DNA of 64,000 bases from Commensalibacter intestini A911. GTDB taxonomy: Bacteria > Pseudomonadota > Alphaproteobacteria > Acetobacterales > Acetobacteraceae. The stretch covers positions 248,001-312,000 of the forward strand of contig NZ_AGFR01000009.1 of NCBI RefSeq assembly GCF_000231445.1, written 5' to 3'. Of this stretch, positions 54,596 to 64,000 are shown one piece after another. Position numbers and translations under genes: made by a program. Position 1 is the first letter of the stretch. The number at the start of each line of letters is the position of its first letter. A model generated the notes under the pieces. It did no database searches. It was not told where the DNA came from and was given only the letters and a program-made list of their open reading frames with translations.

Positions 54596-57500
54596 AGATC
54601 TTCAATATTAAAGTTAATCGTTACGGTTGTTTTGTTAACGCTCAAAATAATTTAACGTTAGATGGACAAAATCTTACCAATAATGGAGAGATTTCCTCCG
54701 CAACAGGAACAATAAAAGCTACAATTAACGGTGATATTTCTAATAATAATGGAAAAATTGCAGCTAATAATAGTATCGATCTTGATGCAACAGGAAATAT
54801 GAGCAATCAATCGGGTCAGATCGTTGGTAATCAAGCAGCTTCTATTCATATCAAAGCAAATAATTTAAACAATCAAAATGGGTTAATTCAGACCAATACA
54901 GGTATTATTAATTTAGAGCCTAATAGCTTGAATAATGATGCAGGATCAATTGTTACTACTAATGCTAATATTACGATTAATGCTTCAGAATATATTTTAA
55001 ATAATAACAACGCTCAGATAGGTTCTGAAGGGTCTGGGGATATTGATCTTATTACCCAAAATACTTTGCAAAATAATAATAGTAAGATTTTAACAAATTC
55101 TGGCAATATTTCGATTAACTCTAATAAGTTATTGAATAATTCTGGTGTTATTATTGCTGGAATGGTTAATAATGCGGGTGATTTAGTCTTACATAGTGGG
55201 GATGTTGATAATAGTAACGGAACGCTTCAAGCAACGAATGGTTCTGTTGACGCCCATATTGGGAATTATACTGATACAGGTAATGGTGTATTTTATGCAG
55301 GTAACAATCTAACCATTAATGCATCTGGTGATATGTCTGTTGGAGGAGCCATCCAAAGTCAAAATCAATTTACGCTTAATGCAAATAATTTGAATCTAAC
55401 CAATAAAAATGCGGCTGTTAGTAGTTTAAATGGTAATGGATCTCTTACGATTGTGAATGATCTTATTAATAATGGTAATATTTCTTTTTCTAAAGGCAGT
55501 TTAGCTTTAGACACGGGGTCTTTCGGAAATTATGGATCCATTGATATTGGTGTAGGTGGATTTAACTTTAATGTTAAAGGTAATTTTTCCAATAGAAATG
55601 GTTCATTAGTTACTGATGCAAGTGATGTTACAATTACTGCTTTAGATGGAACTGTTGATAATACAAATGGCCAAATTGGTGTAAAAACCAATGGTAATGT
55701 AACGATTAACAGTCAAGATCTTTGGAATGAAGGTGGATTAATTCGCACGACTACAGGGGCGATTACTTTAAATGTAAATACACTCGATAACCAAAATGGA
55801 TCAATTTTAATTACTACAGGCAAGTTTGCTAATGATGCAGATGAGAAGCGTGCTCAAGGTGCTCATTTGCAAATTAATGCTTCTCAAAATATTAATAATA
55901 CAGCTGGTAAGATTGCTATACAGGAGAGTGGTAATATCGGAATTACCGCTAATAATGGTAATATTTATAACGAAGCAATTGGAGATAGTTCTGGACATAT
56001 TGTAACCGCAGATAGCGCAATAGATCTTAATGCATCTGGTAATATTGATAATAGTAATGCGGGTCAGATTGGTTCTCAAGAAAGCAATAGTGTTACGCTT
56101 AGTGGTCAAGCTTTAAATAATCAGAATGGTTTAATTAGAACCAATGATGGCGATCTTACTTTAACTATTGGATCATTAGATAATAGTAATTCAGGGGCCA
56201 TTCTAACCACAACAGGAAATATTCTGGTCGATGCATCACAGGGAATTCTTAATACTTTAGGTAAAATTGGTGTAGAACAACAGGGGAATGTTACTGTTAA
56301 TGCAAAAACAGGTGATCTGAATAATACTCAAGGAAAAATTTTAACAACTTCTGGGTTGTTAGATGTTGATGTGTATAATTTATATAATAATTCTTCTGGT
56401 CAAATTGGCTCTAAGAATGGTGCTATTGATATTACCTTTAAACATTTAGTTAATAATTCAGGTGTGATTTTAGCTGAAAATAATAGCACTTTGGTTGACA
56501 GTACTGCTAGTGAAGGTAATTGGGGTAGTGTAGCACTTCATGGTGGAGATGTTGATAATAGTAATGGAACTATTCAAGCAACAAGAGACTTGGTGCTGGC
56601 GAATATTTCGAGTTATACAGATACAAGCAGTGGTGTGTTATATGCGGGTAAAAAATTAACACTGAGTGCTTCTGGAAATGTGTCTATTGCAAACGTTATT
56701 CAAAGTCAGGGTGATACCGTTTTATCTGCTAACCAGTTAACCCTTACCAATAAAGAAGCTTCTGTTAGTAGTTTACAGGGAAATGTTAGTCTTAATAATA
56801 TCAATGAGATTATTAATAATGGTAGTATTTACGCATCGCGTGGCAGTTTAAATATTCAACAAGGTGGCATTTTAGAAAATTCAGGAGCTGTATATGGAAA
56901 ACAGCTTGTTAAACTTGATTTAACTCAGTCTATAAAAAATAACGGTGTTATTGTTGATAGTAAGTTAGATAATGGATTAATTCAATCAGATGGAAATGTG
57001 CTGTTAACAGCTTCATCTCTAGAGAATACAGGTTTTATTCAGAGCATAGAAGGGTATATTACATTAGCAATTTCTGGAGATATTTATAATCAATCATTAG
57101 CTGACTCTACTGACTCTTCTGGTGTAATTAAATCTGGAGGAACAGATAAAGATGGATATGGACAATATATCACGATTACAGCTGATAATTTGCAAAATAC
57201 GAATGGCCGAATTTTAAGTGATACTGATTTAACACTTAATATACAAAATACATTGACAAATGGTGGGTATTTACAGGCGAATAAGGCGACAACTTTAGTA
57301 ACACCTAACTTAAAAAATAACGGCGGAGCCATTTTAGCTTTGGGCGGTAATTTATCTATTGGATCTTCAGAAACACAGACAGTTACAGCTGCGATTGATA
57401 ATAGTAATGGTAAGATTCAAGCCAATGGAAATATTGTTATTAATGGTTCTTCTTATCAAAGTTCAGATAAATCTTTTTTAACTGCACAACAACAGTTACA

Positions 57501-60500
57501 GGCTAATTTTACAGGTGATGCTGTTAATAATGGTCAAATGGTTGCGGGTTCAGATTTAACATTTACAGCAAATTCATTATCAAATGGTAAGTTAGGACTG
57601 ATATATAGTGAAATAGGAAATGTTAGTTTAACCGTTTTAGGCCAGGGTGGTATTTCTAATTTTGGAAATATTCGATCTATTGGAACGAATACTCAATTAT
57701 TAATGAATACGTCTACTTTGGCAAACCAAGGTACGATTTTATCTGCAAATAGTGCTGCGTTAACTATCAGCCAACAATTGAATAATCAGCGTGATCAAAG
57801 TGATCCAAAAGTGTTTGGTAAAATTATTACTCAAGGTGGGGATTTAACGATTAATGCTCCTACAGTTGTGAATGCTGGGTTGATCATTACTCCCAATAAT
57901 TTAACAATCACAACCCAGACGATGAATAATACAGGATATGTATCTGCGGATAGTTCCTTAACAGTTAATGCTAGTCATTCGATTGTTGCTCAAGCCGCGT
58001 CTTCTGGTCTTAGTTATGATAGTAATGGTCTTGGTAATGATATACAGACACTTGTTTCGGGCTCCTTTGTTGGTGGAACTGTAAACTTGTCTTCTCAAGA
58101 TATTACAAGTCAAAATGGGTGGATACAAGGTAAGAATTCAGTAACGTTAACGGCAAATACGATTGAGAATACTCAACAAAGTGTTCTTTTAAGTACTAAT
58201 GGAGATGTTACCTTACAGGGGATCGGTTCGACTACAGATAATATTCTTCCAGTTTCTTCTGTGAAGAATACAGGCAGTAATATTCAGGCTTATAATCGTA
58301 TTTGGATTGCGACCCAAAATCTGGATAATACCAATGGTGTGTTAACCAGTGAAAGTGGTAATATTCGTTTAGATCAAGGCTCTTCGGGTTCTGCTCTACA
58401 ATCTTTTAATAATGCAGGTGGCACGCTTCAGTCTTCCCAAGATTTAACATTAAACTTTAGTCAGTTAGATAGTGCTGAAGGAAGTAAAATCTTAGCTGGA
58501 GGACTATTATCTTTAACGATTGGTTCTGATTTTACCAATAATGGTACGTTATGGGGAGGGAAAGGACTATCGTTAACTGTCTCTTCCTTAACGAATAGTG
58601 CAAATAATGTTATTGGTGCTGATAGTGGTAATGTAACGATTAATGCTAAAAATGGCGATGTTACAAATTATGGCGTGATTAAGAATCTAGATTCAAATGC
58701 AGGAAGCCTTCTCATTCAAGCCCAAAATCTTATGAATGATAATGGATCTATTCTTTCGAATTCTAATATTAATTTGCAAATTTCTCAAAATCTAACCAAT
58801 CAAAATAATGGTGAGATTACTGCTTATAACCAAGGAAATATCGTTTTTACAGGAAGTAGCTTTAATAATGCGTATTTAATGCTTGCAGGTGGAACGATTA
58901 CAGGAAGTGTCTCTGGAGATATCAATAATAATGCCAATGGATATATTTATGGAGAAAGTGGGTTAACACTTACTTCAAATGGACAAATTACCAATAGCAC
59001 AAACGGACAAATTGGGACAGGAACTGGGGATTTATCCTTAACGGCATCAACATTGTCTTTTGCTCAAAATGGACAGATTATTTCTAGTGGTGGCAAAATA
59101 TCTTTAAATGCTTCTTCTGGTATGAGCAATAATGGTTGGTTACAAGGGATGGGAGATATTCAAATAACGACCCCAACTCTTGATAACTCCAATGGTACGA
59201 TTGTGAGTATGCAGGGTGGCATGACCATTCAAAAAGATCAAAATGGGAATGGATTAACATCATTAAATAACAATAATGGAACACTTCAATCTACGAAAAA
59301 TTTAACAATTTATACGGATAAATTACAAAGTCAGAATGGTAAGATCTTAACCTATGATGCACTAGGGAAAGGAAATGTTGGAGATGTTGCTTTATTTGCG
59401 AATGCACAAAATGGCGTATTAACAACGCTTGATTTATCAAATGATGGGATTATTCAATCTTCAAAAGATATTGATTTGGCTGCACAAAGTTCAGCTTTAT
59501 CTGCTACAGGAACAATTATTGCAAACCAAACATTAAATGCTGTTCTTGAAGGGGATTTTAGTGATCAAAATATGCTCTTTTCTTCTTTGGGAGTTAATCA
59601 AGATGCTGGTGTTAATTTTACAGTTCATGGAAATTATACGACTAATGAAAACGGAGGACTTACTTCTCGTGGTAATTTAGTTGTTAATGCTGATACGATT
59701 ACCAATAATGGTGTTTTGCTTGCATTGAACACGATGACTGTGAATACAGGTAGTTTGACTAATAATAAAACAGGGGTGTTATCAAGCACTAATGATATGA
59801 CGATTACTACCAGTGGAGATATTAATAATAATCAAGGTGTTATCCAATCTGATCAAGGCTCAATGACCATTGATGCTAAAACTGGTGATGTTAACAATAT
59901 AGGAGGGCTAATTCGCACTCAAGGTGCTTATGGAGATATTACCCTGACCGCAAGGAGCTTTACCAATAAATATTTTGGCAATTTAGAAACAACCACTTTT
60001 ACTGACAAATTAATTGCTAAATATGATACTGCGATTAACGCAGCAGGGCAAGCTTATGCTGGGATGACCAATAAAGAAGTAACTAATACTTATACGATAA
60101 CAACTGGTGTTGTTGGATTGGGGCAATATTATTATAGTAGCGATGTGAAAATCTTAAAGGTTGCTGCGCCAGAGGGTTTATATACAACAGATGGCAAACC
60201 TGCATCGGGTTATGTTTATTATTTTCTTTCTGGGGGAGCGGGTAATCCGAATACCCGTGTTGAGATTACAGCAACAGGAACACAAACAACATTAAACGGC
60301 ACTTCAGCGATTATTTCTGCTGGTAGAGATCTAACCATTGTCACAACAGGAGCCATTAAAAATGATGTAAGTCATATGGAAGCTGGTGGGAATATGCAAC
60401 TTACCGGTGCTTCTTTAGATAATGTCGGGTATCAAAATGATGTTGTATTTAAAGTTGCTTGTTATAATAAAGACTATTGTAGAACATTAAATCCAAAAGA

Positions 60501-63500
60501 CTCTTCAGAACTAACCGATCCATTATTTGGGGATTTTGGTGGTCATGATATGAAGGATCCTCCTAAACGCGTTTGGGGTGCGAATACGGTCAATACTGGG
60601 CTTAGTGGAACAATTGTTGCTGGTGGTGACTTAAAAGGTCAATTTGAAGGGCAGGTTAATAATACAACGATTATTGATGGTGTTTTAAATTATAAACCTA
60701 CAGATCCTGATCGGTCTCCTTCATCAGGTAATTTTGCTCAAACAACTGAAGGCTCTGAAGGAAAAGATGGCTTAAAAGGTCCTGGAAATAGTAATTTAAG
60801 TAGCAGCAGTTCTGATTTAACAACAGTTGATGGTAAAAATAATAATTTAGCCTATAGCGGAGTTACTAATCCACAAGGTGTTGATCCTGGTTTACATGTT
60901 ACTTTACCTGGGTTTAGTGGATCAGGTTCTACAAGTATTAATGATATTTTATCCTCTTTAACGGGTGGGCAAGCACTTTTTAGACCTAATCCTAATGTGA
61001 CAAATGGTAGCTCTAGTGTAAACAATGTATCTGGTGGCAATATTGGTAATACGACAGGAAATGGAGGCACATCAACGGGTAATACTGTCAATAACAGTCC
61101 AACGAATACAGTAACAGGTACAGATGTTACTATTCAAAATCCGGTTCAATCAGGAAATGTTAATACTTCATCAGTCAGTTCAAATTCTAATTATTTAATT
61201 GAAACGCGTCCTCAATATACCTCTGTGAATGAGTTTTATGGCTCACAATATCTATTAAATCACTTAGATATCAATGGATCTTATATGTTCCTTGGGGATG
61301 CTGGGTTTGATACGCAATATATTCAACAGCAATATATTCAAGCCACAGGGCAAAGTTATCCAGGTGGTACGTATATGACCGCCTCTGATGCGATGAAGAC
61401 GTTATTGGATAATGCAAGCACTGAATCTGGTAAACTTGGGTTACAGTTTGGCACGGCGTTAACGGCAGAACAACAAGCTGCATTAAATGAAGATATTGTA
61501 TGGTATGTTCCTCAAGTTGTTGATGGGCAAACTGTTTTGGTTCCTCAACTATATTTATCTCCTAAAACAGATGTGTTGGCGGGTGCTGCAATTAAAGGTA
61601 AAAACGTTAATATTACAGCGGGTTCCATTACAAATTCTGGATTAGTGGAAGGCATGAATTCGATTGCATTAACCGCGACGAATGGGGATATCAGTAATAT
61701 TGGGGGCACGATTAAAGGGGGAAATATTTCTTTAAATGCTCAAAATGGATCTGTGATTAATTCAGATACCGTCAATAATTACTTAGTTAATGGTGGCACA
61801 GGATCTTATTTGGGTTCTCAGGGACAAATTCTTGCTTCTGGCACACTTGGTATTCAAGCGAGTGATAGTATTACGACCCATGGTGGTACAATTCAGTCAG
61901 GCTCTGATTTGGCGATGAAAGCTGGGACGATTAACATTGGATCAGTAGAGTTAAATGCAGCAGCATCCAGTGTAACCCATGCGTCTGATGGCACCTTATC
62001 TTTTGTTGGAAATCAAACCAAGAATTATGGAACGACGATTACAGCGGGTGGAAGTGCATCTTTACAGTCTACGGCTGGGGATTTAACATTATCTGGCAGC
62101 ACCTTGAATGCCACAGGAAATGTCTCTTTATCCTCTGCTGGCAGTATCGGTCTTGATGCCGTTACAGATAGTGGCCTTTCAGACGTCAAAGGACACAAAT
62201 CTAGCGCTTTTAACTCCAGTTCTTTTTCTGATCATAATGAATATACCACAGCGCTCAGTAGTAATGTTATTTCGAATGGCAATATTACGATGGGTGCTAA
62301 GAACGATATTAATCTTGCCGGTTCTGTAGTGTTAGCTGATGGTAATACGTCATTATATGCTGGACATGATGTAAATCTTGGCTCTGTTACGAATACATCA
62401 TCTACATCATCCTCTCATAAGAGTTCTGGTTTATTACAAAAAGAGAAAGAAGCAGGGAACTCGACGAAGACTGAGGAAATTGGATCTCTAGTCGGTGCAG
62501 GGAAAGATGTGACAATTGGCGCTGGCCATGATTTGAATATTGCTGGTACGGTAACGGGTCAAAATGACGTGACTTTGATTGCTGGTAATAATCTTTCAAC
62601 GATGGCAACCAAAGACACAACGGATGATTATTACCATAAGAGCACATCTGGACTTGGTGCCAGTTTTAGTGGTGGGTTGGCGTCTGTTGGTTATCAATCG
62701 AATAAGAGGACGGATACGAGCAAGACGACGACATGGACGTCCAGTGAGATCAGTGCTGGTCATAATCTGACGAGTGTTTCTGGAGGTTCGTCGACCTTTA
62801 CAGGCACGACGCTGAGTGCGGGCAATGATTTAAGTATTAGTGGATCTTCTGTTAATTTTGACACGGTTCATAATACGGTAGATCAAACCCATAAAGAATC
62901 CTCTGTATTTGGCGGGTTGAAGGTTGGTTTAGCCTCTGATTCTGCTGCGGGTCAAGCTGCGCAATATGGTCAAGCTGCTGTTGATATGAATGGCAAAGGC
63001 AGCGCTGCGGGCAAGACCTTGAATGCGATGCAGGGTGGATATGCGGTTGGGAATGCCCTTGCGAATGATGGTGGTGGTTATGGTGGAGGTATTATCTCTG
63101 GCACGGCTCAACTGGGATTTGGTTCTAGTAAGTATAAAAGTGACTATTCGCAAAGCACCGTTGTTGGTTCTTCTGCAACGGCTGGGAATAATTTGAGTGT
63201 TGTTGCGCGTGGTGATAATGCGAATGATGTTCATAATGGGGACTTAACGGCGACTGGGGCTGATCTTTCGGGTAAGAATGTGACGTTATCTGGGAATAAT
63301 GTGACGTTACAGTCTGATTGGGATACGACGCATTCGTCCAGAAAAGGCAGTAGCTTTGGTGGAGCGATAGGGGTTGAAGTTAATACCAAAGGTGATCTTG
63401 GGCTGGCTGCGAATGGCAGTGGATCGCAACAACATGCGAATGGTGACAGTTCTAGTGCGGTGAATACGACGGTCTCTGCGACGGACAAAGTGACGATAAC

Positions 63501-64000
63501 AGCCCCTGGTAAGACGACGATTAATGGTGGGATTGTTTCTGGTAATCAAATTAGTGTTGATACGGGTAATTTAGATATTATCAGCCCACAAGATACTTCT
63601 CATTATAACAGTAGTAGTAGCCAAGTTGGAGGCGGCCTTAAAGTTGGTATTCCTGGAGCTGGTTGGGGTGCTAATGGCAATTATTCAAACCAGACTATCA
63701 AGGATGATTATCAAAGCACAGGAAAGCAGCAGTCTGGTCTTTACGCGGGTGATGGTGGTGTTCAGGTTCATGTTGATGATACGACACATTTAAAGGGTGG
63801 TGTAATCAGCAGCACTGGGGGGAATAGTTATCTAGATACGGGTAAATTGATTTCTGAAAATCAAGAGAACCATTCGAAATGGGATGCGACGTCTACGGGT
63901 GGTGGATTGAACCTTGGCACGGATGCATTGGGTGGATCGTTGGGTCCTCTTGGGGTGATTGCTGGCAATATGGCTGCGAACTCTGGTTTGATTACTGGGG
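54592..64000 (+). CDS. Giant haemagglutinin-repeat exoprotein (TpsA/CdiA-like), N-terminal secretion domain missing, 3' end beyond window
   Basis: One frame stays open from ATG 54592 to the last base, over 3,136 codons, with no stop met when translated line by line. From about residue 14 it consists of FHA-type repeats rich in Asn, Gly, Thr and Ser (blocks such as LDNSNGTI, NNQNGLI, NGDISNNNGKI). A non-repeat segment follows around residues 1800-2030, then a low-complexity linker (about 2044-2197), a CdiA-like NYLIETRPQYTSVNEFYGSQYLL segment (about 2199-2221) and a second repeat zone of the FHA-2 type from about 2324. There is no signal peptide and no TPS domain with NPNL/NPNGI motifs before the repeats; only 74 bases separate it from divergent tpsB. 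In CDI systems a toxin domain follows such a zone; that end is outside the window. It may be a silent cassette, a rearranged gene or an assembly product. Confidence 0.8.
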   Translation, partial: MKIFNIKVNRYGCFVNAQNNLTLDGQNLTNNGEISSATGTIKATINGDISNNNGKIAANNSIDLDATGNMSNQSGQIVGNQAASIHIKANNLNNQNGLIQTNTGIINLEPNSLNNDAGSIVTTNANITINASEYILNNNNAQIGSEGSGDIDLITQNTLQNNNSKILTNSGNISINSNKLLNNSGVIIAGMVNNAGDLVLHSGDVDNSNGTLQATNGSVDAHIGNYTDTGNGVFYAGNNLTINASGDMSVGGAIQSQNQFTLNANNLNLTNKNAAVSSLNGNGSLTIVNDLINNGNISFSKGSLALDTGSFGNYGSIDIGVGGFNFNVKGNFSNRNGSLVTDASDVTITALDGTVDNTNGQIGVKTNGNVTINSQDLWNEGGLIRTTTGAITLNVNTLDNQNGSILITTGKFANDADEKRAQGAHLQINASQNINNTAGKIAIQESGNIGITANNGNIYNEAIGDSSGHIVTADSAIDLNASGNIDNSNAGQIGSQESNSVTLSGQALNNQNGLIRTNDGDLTLTIGSLDNSNSGAILTTTGNILVDASQGILNTLGKIGVEQQGNVTVNAKTGDLNNTQGKILTTSGLLDVDVYNLYNNSSGQIGSKNGAIDITFKHLVNNSGVILAENNSTLVDSTASEGNWGSVALHGGDVDNSNGTIQATRDLVLANISSYTDTSSGVLYAGKKLTLSASGNVSIANVIQSQGDTVLSANQLTLTNKEASVSSLQGNVSLNNINEIINNGSIYASRGSLNIQQGGILENSGAVYGKQLVKLDLTQSIKNNGVIVDSKLDNGLIQSDGNVLLTASSLENTGFIQSIEGYITLAISGDIYNQSLADSTDSSGVIKSGGTDKDGYGQYITITADNLQNTNGRILSDTDLTLNIQNTLTNGGYLQANKATTLVTPNLKNNGGAILALGGNLSIGSSETQTVTAAIDNSNGKIQANGNIVINGSSYQSSDKSFLTAQQQLQANFTGDAVNNGQMVAGSDLTFTANSLSNGKLGLIYSEIGNVSLTVLGQGGISNFGNIRSIGTNTQLLMNTSTLANQGTILSANSAALTISQQLNNQRDQSDPKVFGKIITQGGDLTINAPTVVNAGLIITPNNLTITTQTMNNTGYVSADSSLTVNASHSIVAQAASSGLSYDSNGLGNDIQTLVSGSFVGGTVNLSSQDITSQNGWIQGKNSVTLTANTIENTQQSVLLSTNGDVTLQGIGSTTDNILPVSSVKNTGSNIQAYNRIWIATQNLDNTNGVLTSESGNIRLDQGSSGSALQSFNNAGGTLQSSQDLTLNFSQLDSAEGSKILAGGLLSLTIGSDFTNNGTLWGGKGLSLTVSSLTNSANNVIGADSGNVTINAKNGDVTNYGVIKNLDSNAGSLLIQAQNLMNDNGSILSNSNINLQISQNLTNQNNGEITAYNQGNIVFTGSSFNNAYLMLAGGTITGSVSGDINNNANGYIYGESGLTLTSNGQITNSTNGQIGTGTGDLSLTASTLSFAQNGQIISSGGKISLNASSGMSNNGWLQGMGDIQITTPTLDNSNGTIVSMQGGMTIQKDQNGNGLTSLNNNNGTLQSTKNLTIYTDKLQSQNGKILTYDALGKGNVGDVALFANAQNGVLTTLDLSNDGIIQSSKDIDLAAQSSALSATGTIIANQTLNAVLEGDFSDQNMLFSSLGVNQDAGVNFTVHGNYTTNENGGLTSRGNLVVNADTITNNGVLLALNTMTVNTGSLTNNKTGVLSSTNDMTITTSGDINNNQGVIQSDQGSMTIDAKTGDVNNIGGLIRTQGAYGDITLTARSFTNKYFGNLETTTFTDKLIAKYDTAINAAGQAYAGMTNKEVTNTYTITTGVVGLGQYYYSSDVKILKVAAPEGLYTTDGKPASGYVYYFLSGGAGNPNTRVEITATGTQTTLNGTSAIISAGRDLTIVTTGAIKNDVSHMEAGGNMQLTGASLDNVGYQNDVVFKVACYNKDYCRTLNPKDSSELTDPLFGDFGGHDMKDPPKRVWGANTVNTGLSGTIVAGGDLKGQFEGQVNNTTIIDGVLNYKPTDPDRSPSSGNFAQTTEGSEGKDGLKGPGNSNLSSSSSDLTTVDGKNNNLAYSGVTNPQGVDPGLHVTLPGFSGSGSTSINDILSSLTGGQALFRPNPNVTNGSSSVNNVSGGNIGNTTGNGGTSTGNTVNNSPTNTVTGTDVTIQNPVQSGNVNTSSVSSNSNYLIETRPQYTSVNEFYGSQYLLNHLDINGSYMFLGDAGFDTQYIQQQYIQATGQSYPGGTYMTASDAMKTLLDNASTESGKLGLQFGTALTAEQQAALNEDIVWYVPQVVDGQTVLVPQLYLSPKTDVLAGAAIKGKNVNITAGSITNSGLVEGMNSIALTATNGDISNIGGTIKGGNISLNAQNGSVINSDTVNNYLVNGGTGSYLGSQGQILASGTLGIQASDSITTHGGTIQSGSDLAMKAGTINIGSVELNAAASSVTHASDGTLSFVGNQTKNYGTTITAGGSASLQSTAGDLTLSGSTLNATGNVSLSSAGSIGLDAVTDSGLSDVKGHKSSAFNSSSFSDHNEYTTALSSNVISNGNITMGAKNDINLAGSVVLADGNTSLYAGHDVNLGSVTNTSSTSSSHKSSGLLQKEKEAGNSTKTEEIGSLVGAGKDVTIGAGHDLNIAGTVTGQNDVTLIAGNNLSTMATKDTTDDYYHKSTSGLGASFSGGLASVGYQSNKRTDTSKTTTWTSSEISAGHNLTSVSGGSSTFTGTTLSAGNDLSISGSSVNFDTVHNTVDQTHKESSVFGGLKVGLASDSAAGQAAQYGQAAVDMNGKGSAAGKTLNAMQGGYAVGNALANDGGGYGGGIISGTAQLGFGSSKYKSDYSQSTVVGSSATAGNNLSVVARGDNANDVHNGDLTATGADLSGKNVTLSGNNVTLQSDWDTTHSSRKGSSFGGAIGVEVNTKGDLGLAANGSGSQQHANGDSSSAVNTTVSATDKVTITAPGKTTINGGIVSGNQISVDTGNLDIISPQDTSHYNSSSSQVGGGLKVGIPGAGWGANGNYSNQTIKDDYQSTGKQQSGLYAGDGGVQVHVDDTTHLKGGVISSTGGNSYLDTGKLISENQENHSKWDATSTGGGLNLGTDALGGSLGPLGVIAGNMAANSGLITG

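Noticed and set aside
54700-60000. Dense short similar segments that might suggest a CRISPR array or satellite DNA.
   Set aside because: The similarity is at protein level and imperfect, unit spacing is irregular, and the whole stretch is one coding frame.
54658-63549. Many short leftward and out-of-frame open frames in the haemagglutinin region.
   Set aside because: They are shadows of the one long rightward frame, caused by its repetitive, stop-poor codons; none has a ribosome site or recognisable protein.

Overview
The window is AT-rich bacterial chromosome that looks alphaproteobacterial. The order mnmE-mnmG-rsmG-parA-parB with in-gene parS sites, the type II NADH dehydrogenase, the tandem alginate-export-family porins and the very low GC together suggest an acetic acid bacterium of the Commensalibacter kind. 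That placement is inference from gene content; no rRNA is present to settle it.

Layout. 1-2578: the 3' end of an acyl-ACP synthetase/phospholipid acyltransferase gene (aas) and an NDH-2. 2659-8566: two divergent sugar-acid/sugar-phosphate operons (altronate/galactarate-type dehydratase, MFS carrier and DapA-family lyase leftward; class II aldolase and PfkB kinase rightward). 8700-9293: a secreted hypothetical protein. 9650-15900: an operon for an iron-sulfur NADPH-type flavoprotein, pyruvate:ferredoxin oxidoreductase and a dihydroorotate dehydrogenase-like protein. 16228-17151: a DNA repair methyltransferase and a small double-glycine-leader (bacteriocin-like) peptide. 17857-23426: tRNA modification and chromosome partition genes. 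23488-27073: two paralogous outer-membrane barrels. 27285-46073: a nitrate-respiration island with moeB, narXL, narKGHJI, modABC and the molybdenum cofactor genes moaA, mogA, moeA, mobA, moaE, moaD and moaC. 46136-46211: tRNA-Lys. 46224-51935: a polysaccharide flippase, a histidine phosphatase and rmlBACD for dTDP-rhamnose. 52763-64000: a two-partner-secretion locus.

How it fits together. NarX/NarL would sense nitrate or nitrite, NarK would import nitrate, ModABC would import molybdate, the moa/moe/mog/mob genes would build the cofactor and NarGHJI would reduce nitrate. The pyruvate:ferredoxin oxidoreductase operon is another low-oxygen trait, so the segment as a whole suggests an organism able to live microaerobically or anaerobically. 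Flippase and rmlBACD point to a rhamnose-containing surface polysaccharide.

The most unusual part is the right end. From position 54592 to the end of the window one reading frame stays open without a stop (more than 3,100 codons). It encodes filamentous-haemagglutinin/CdiA-type repeats, but it begins directly in the repeats: the N-terminal secretion (TPS) domain and signal peptide are missing, and the partner transporter gene tpsB lies divergently only 74 bases away. The other candidate novelty is the double-glycine-leader peptide at 16849-17151.
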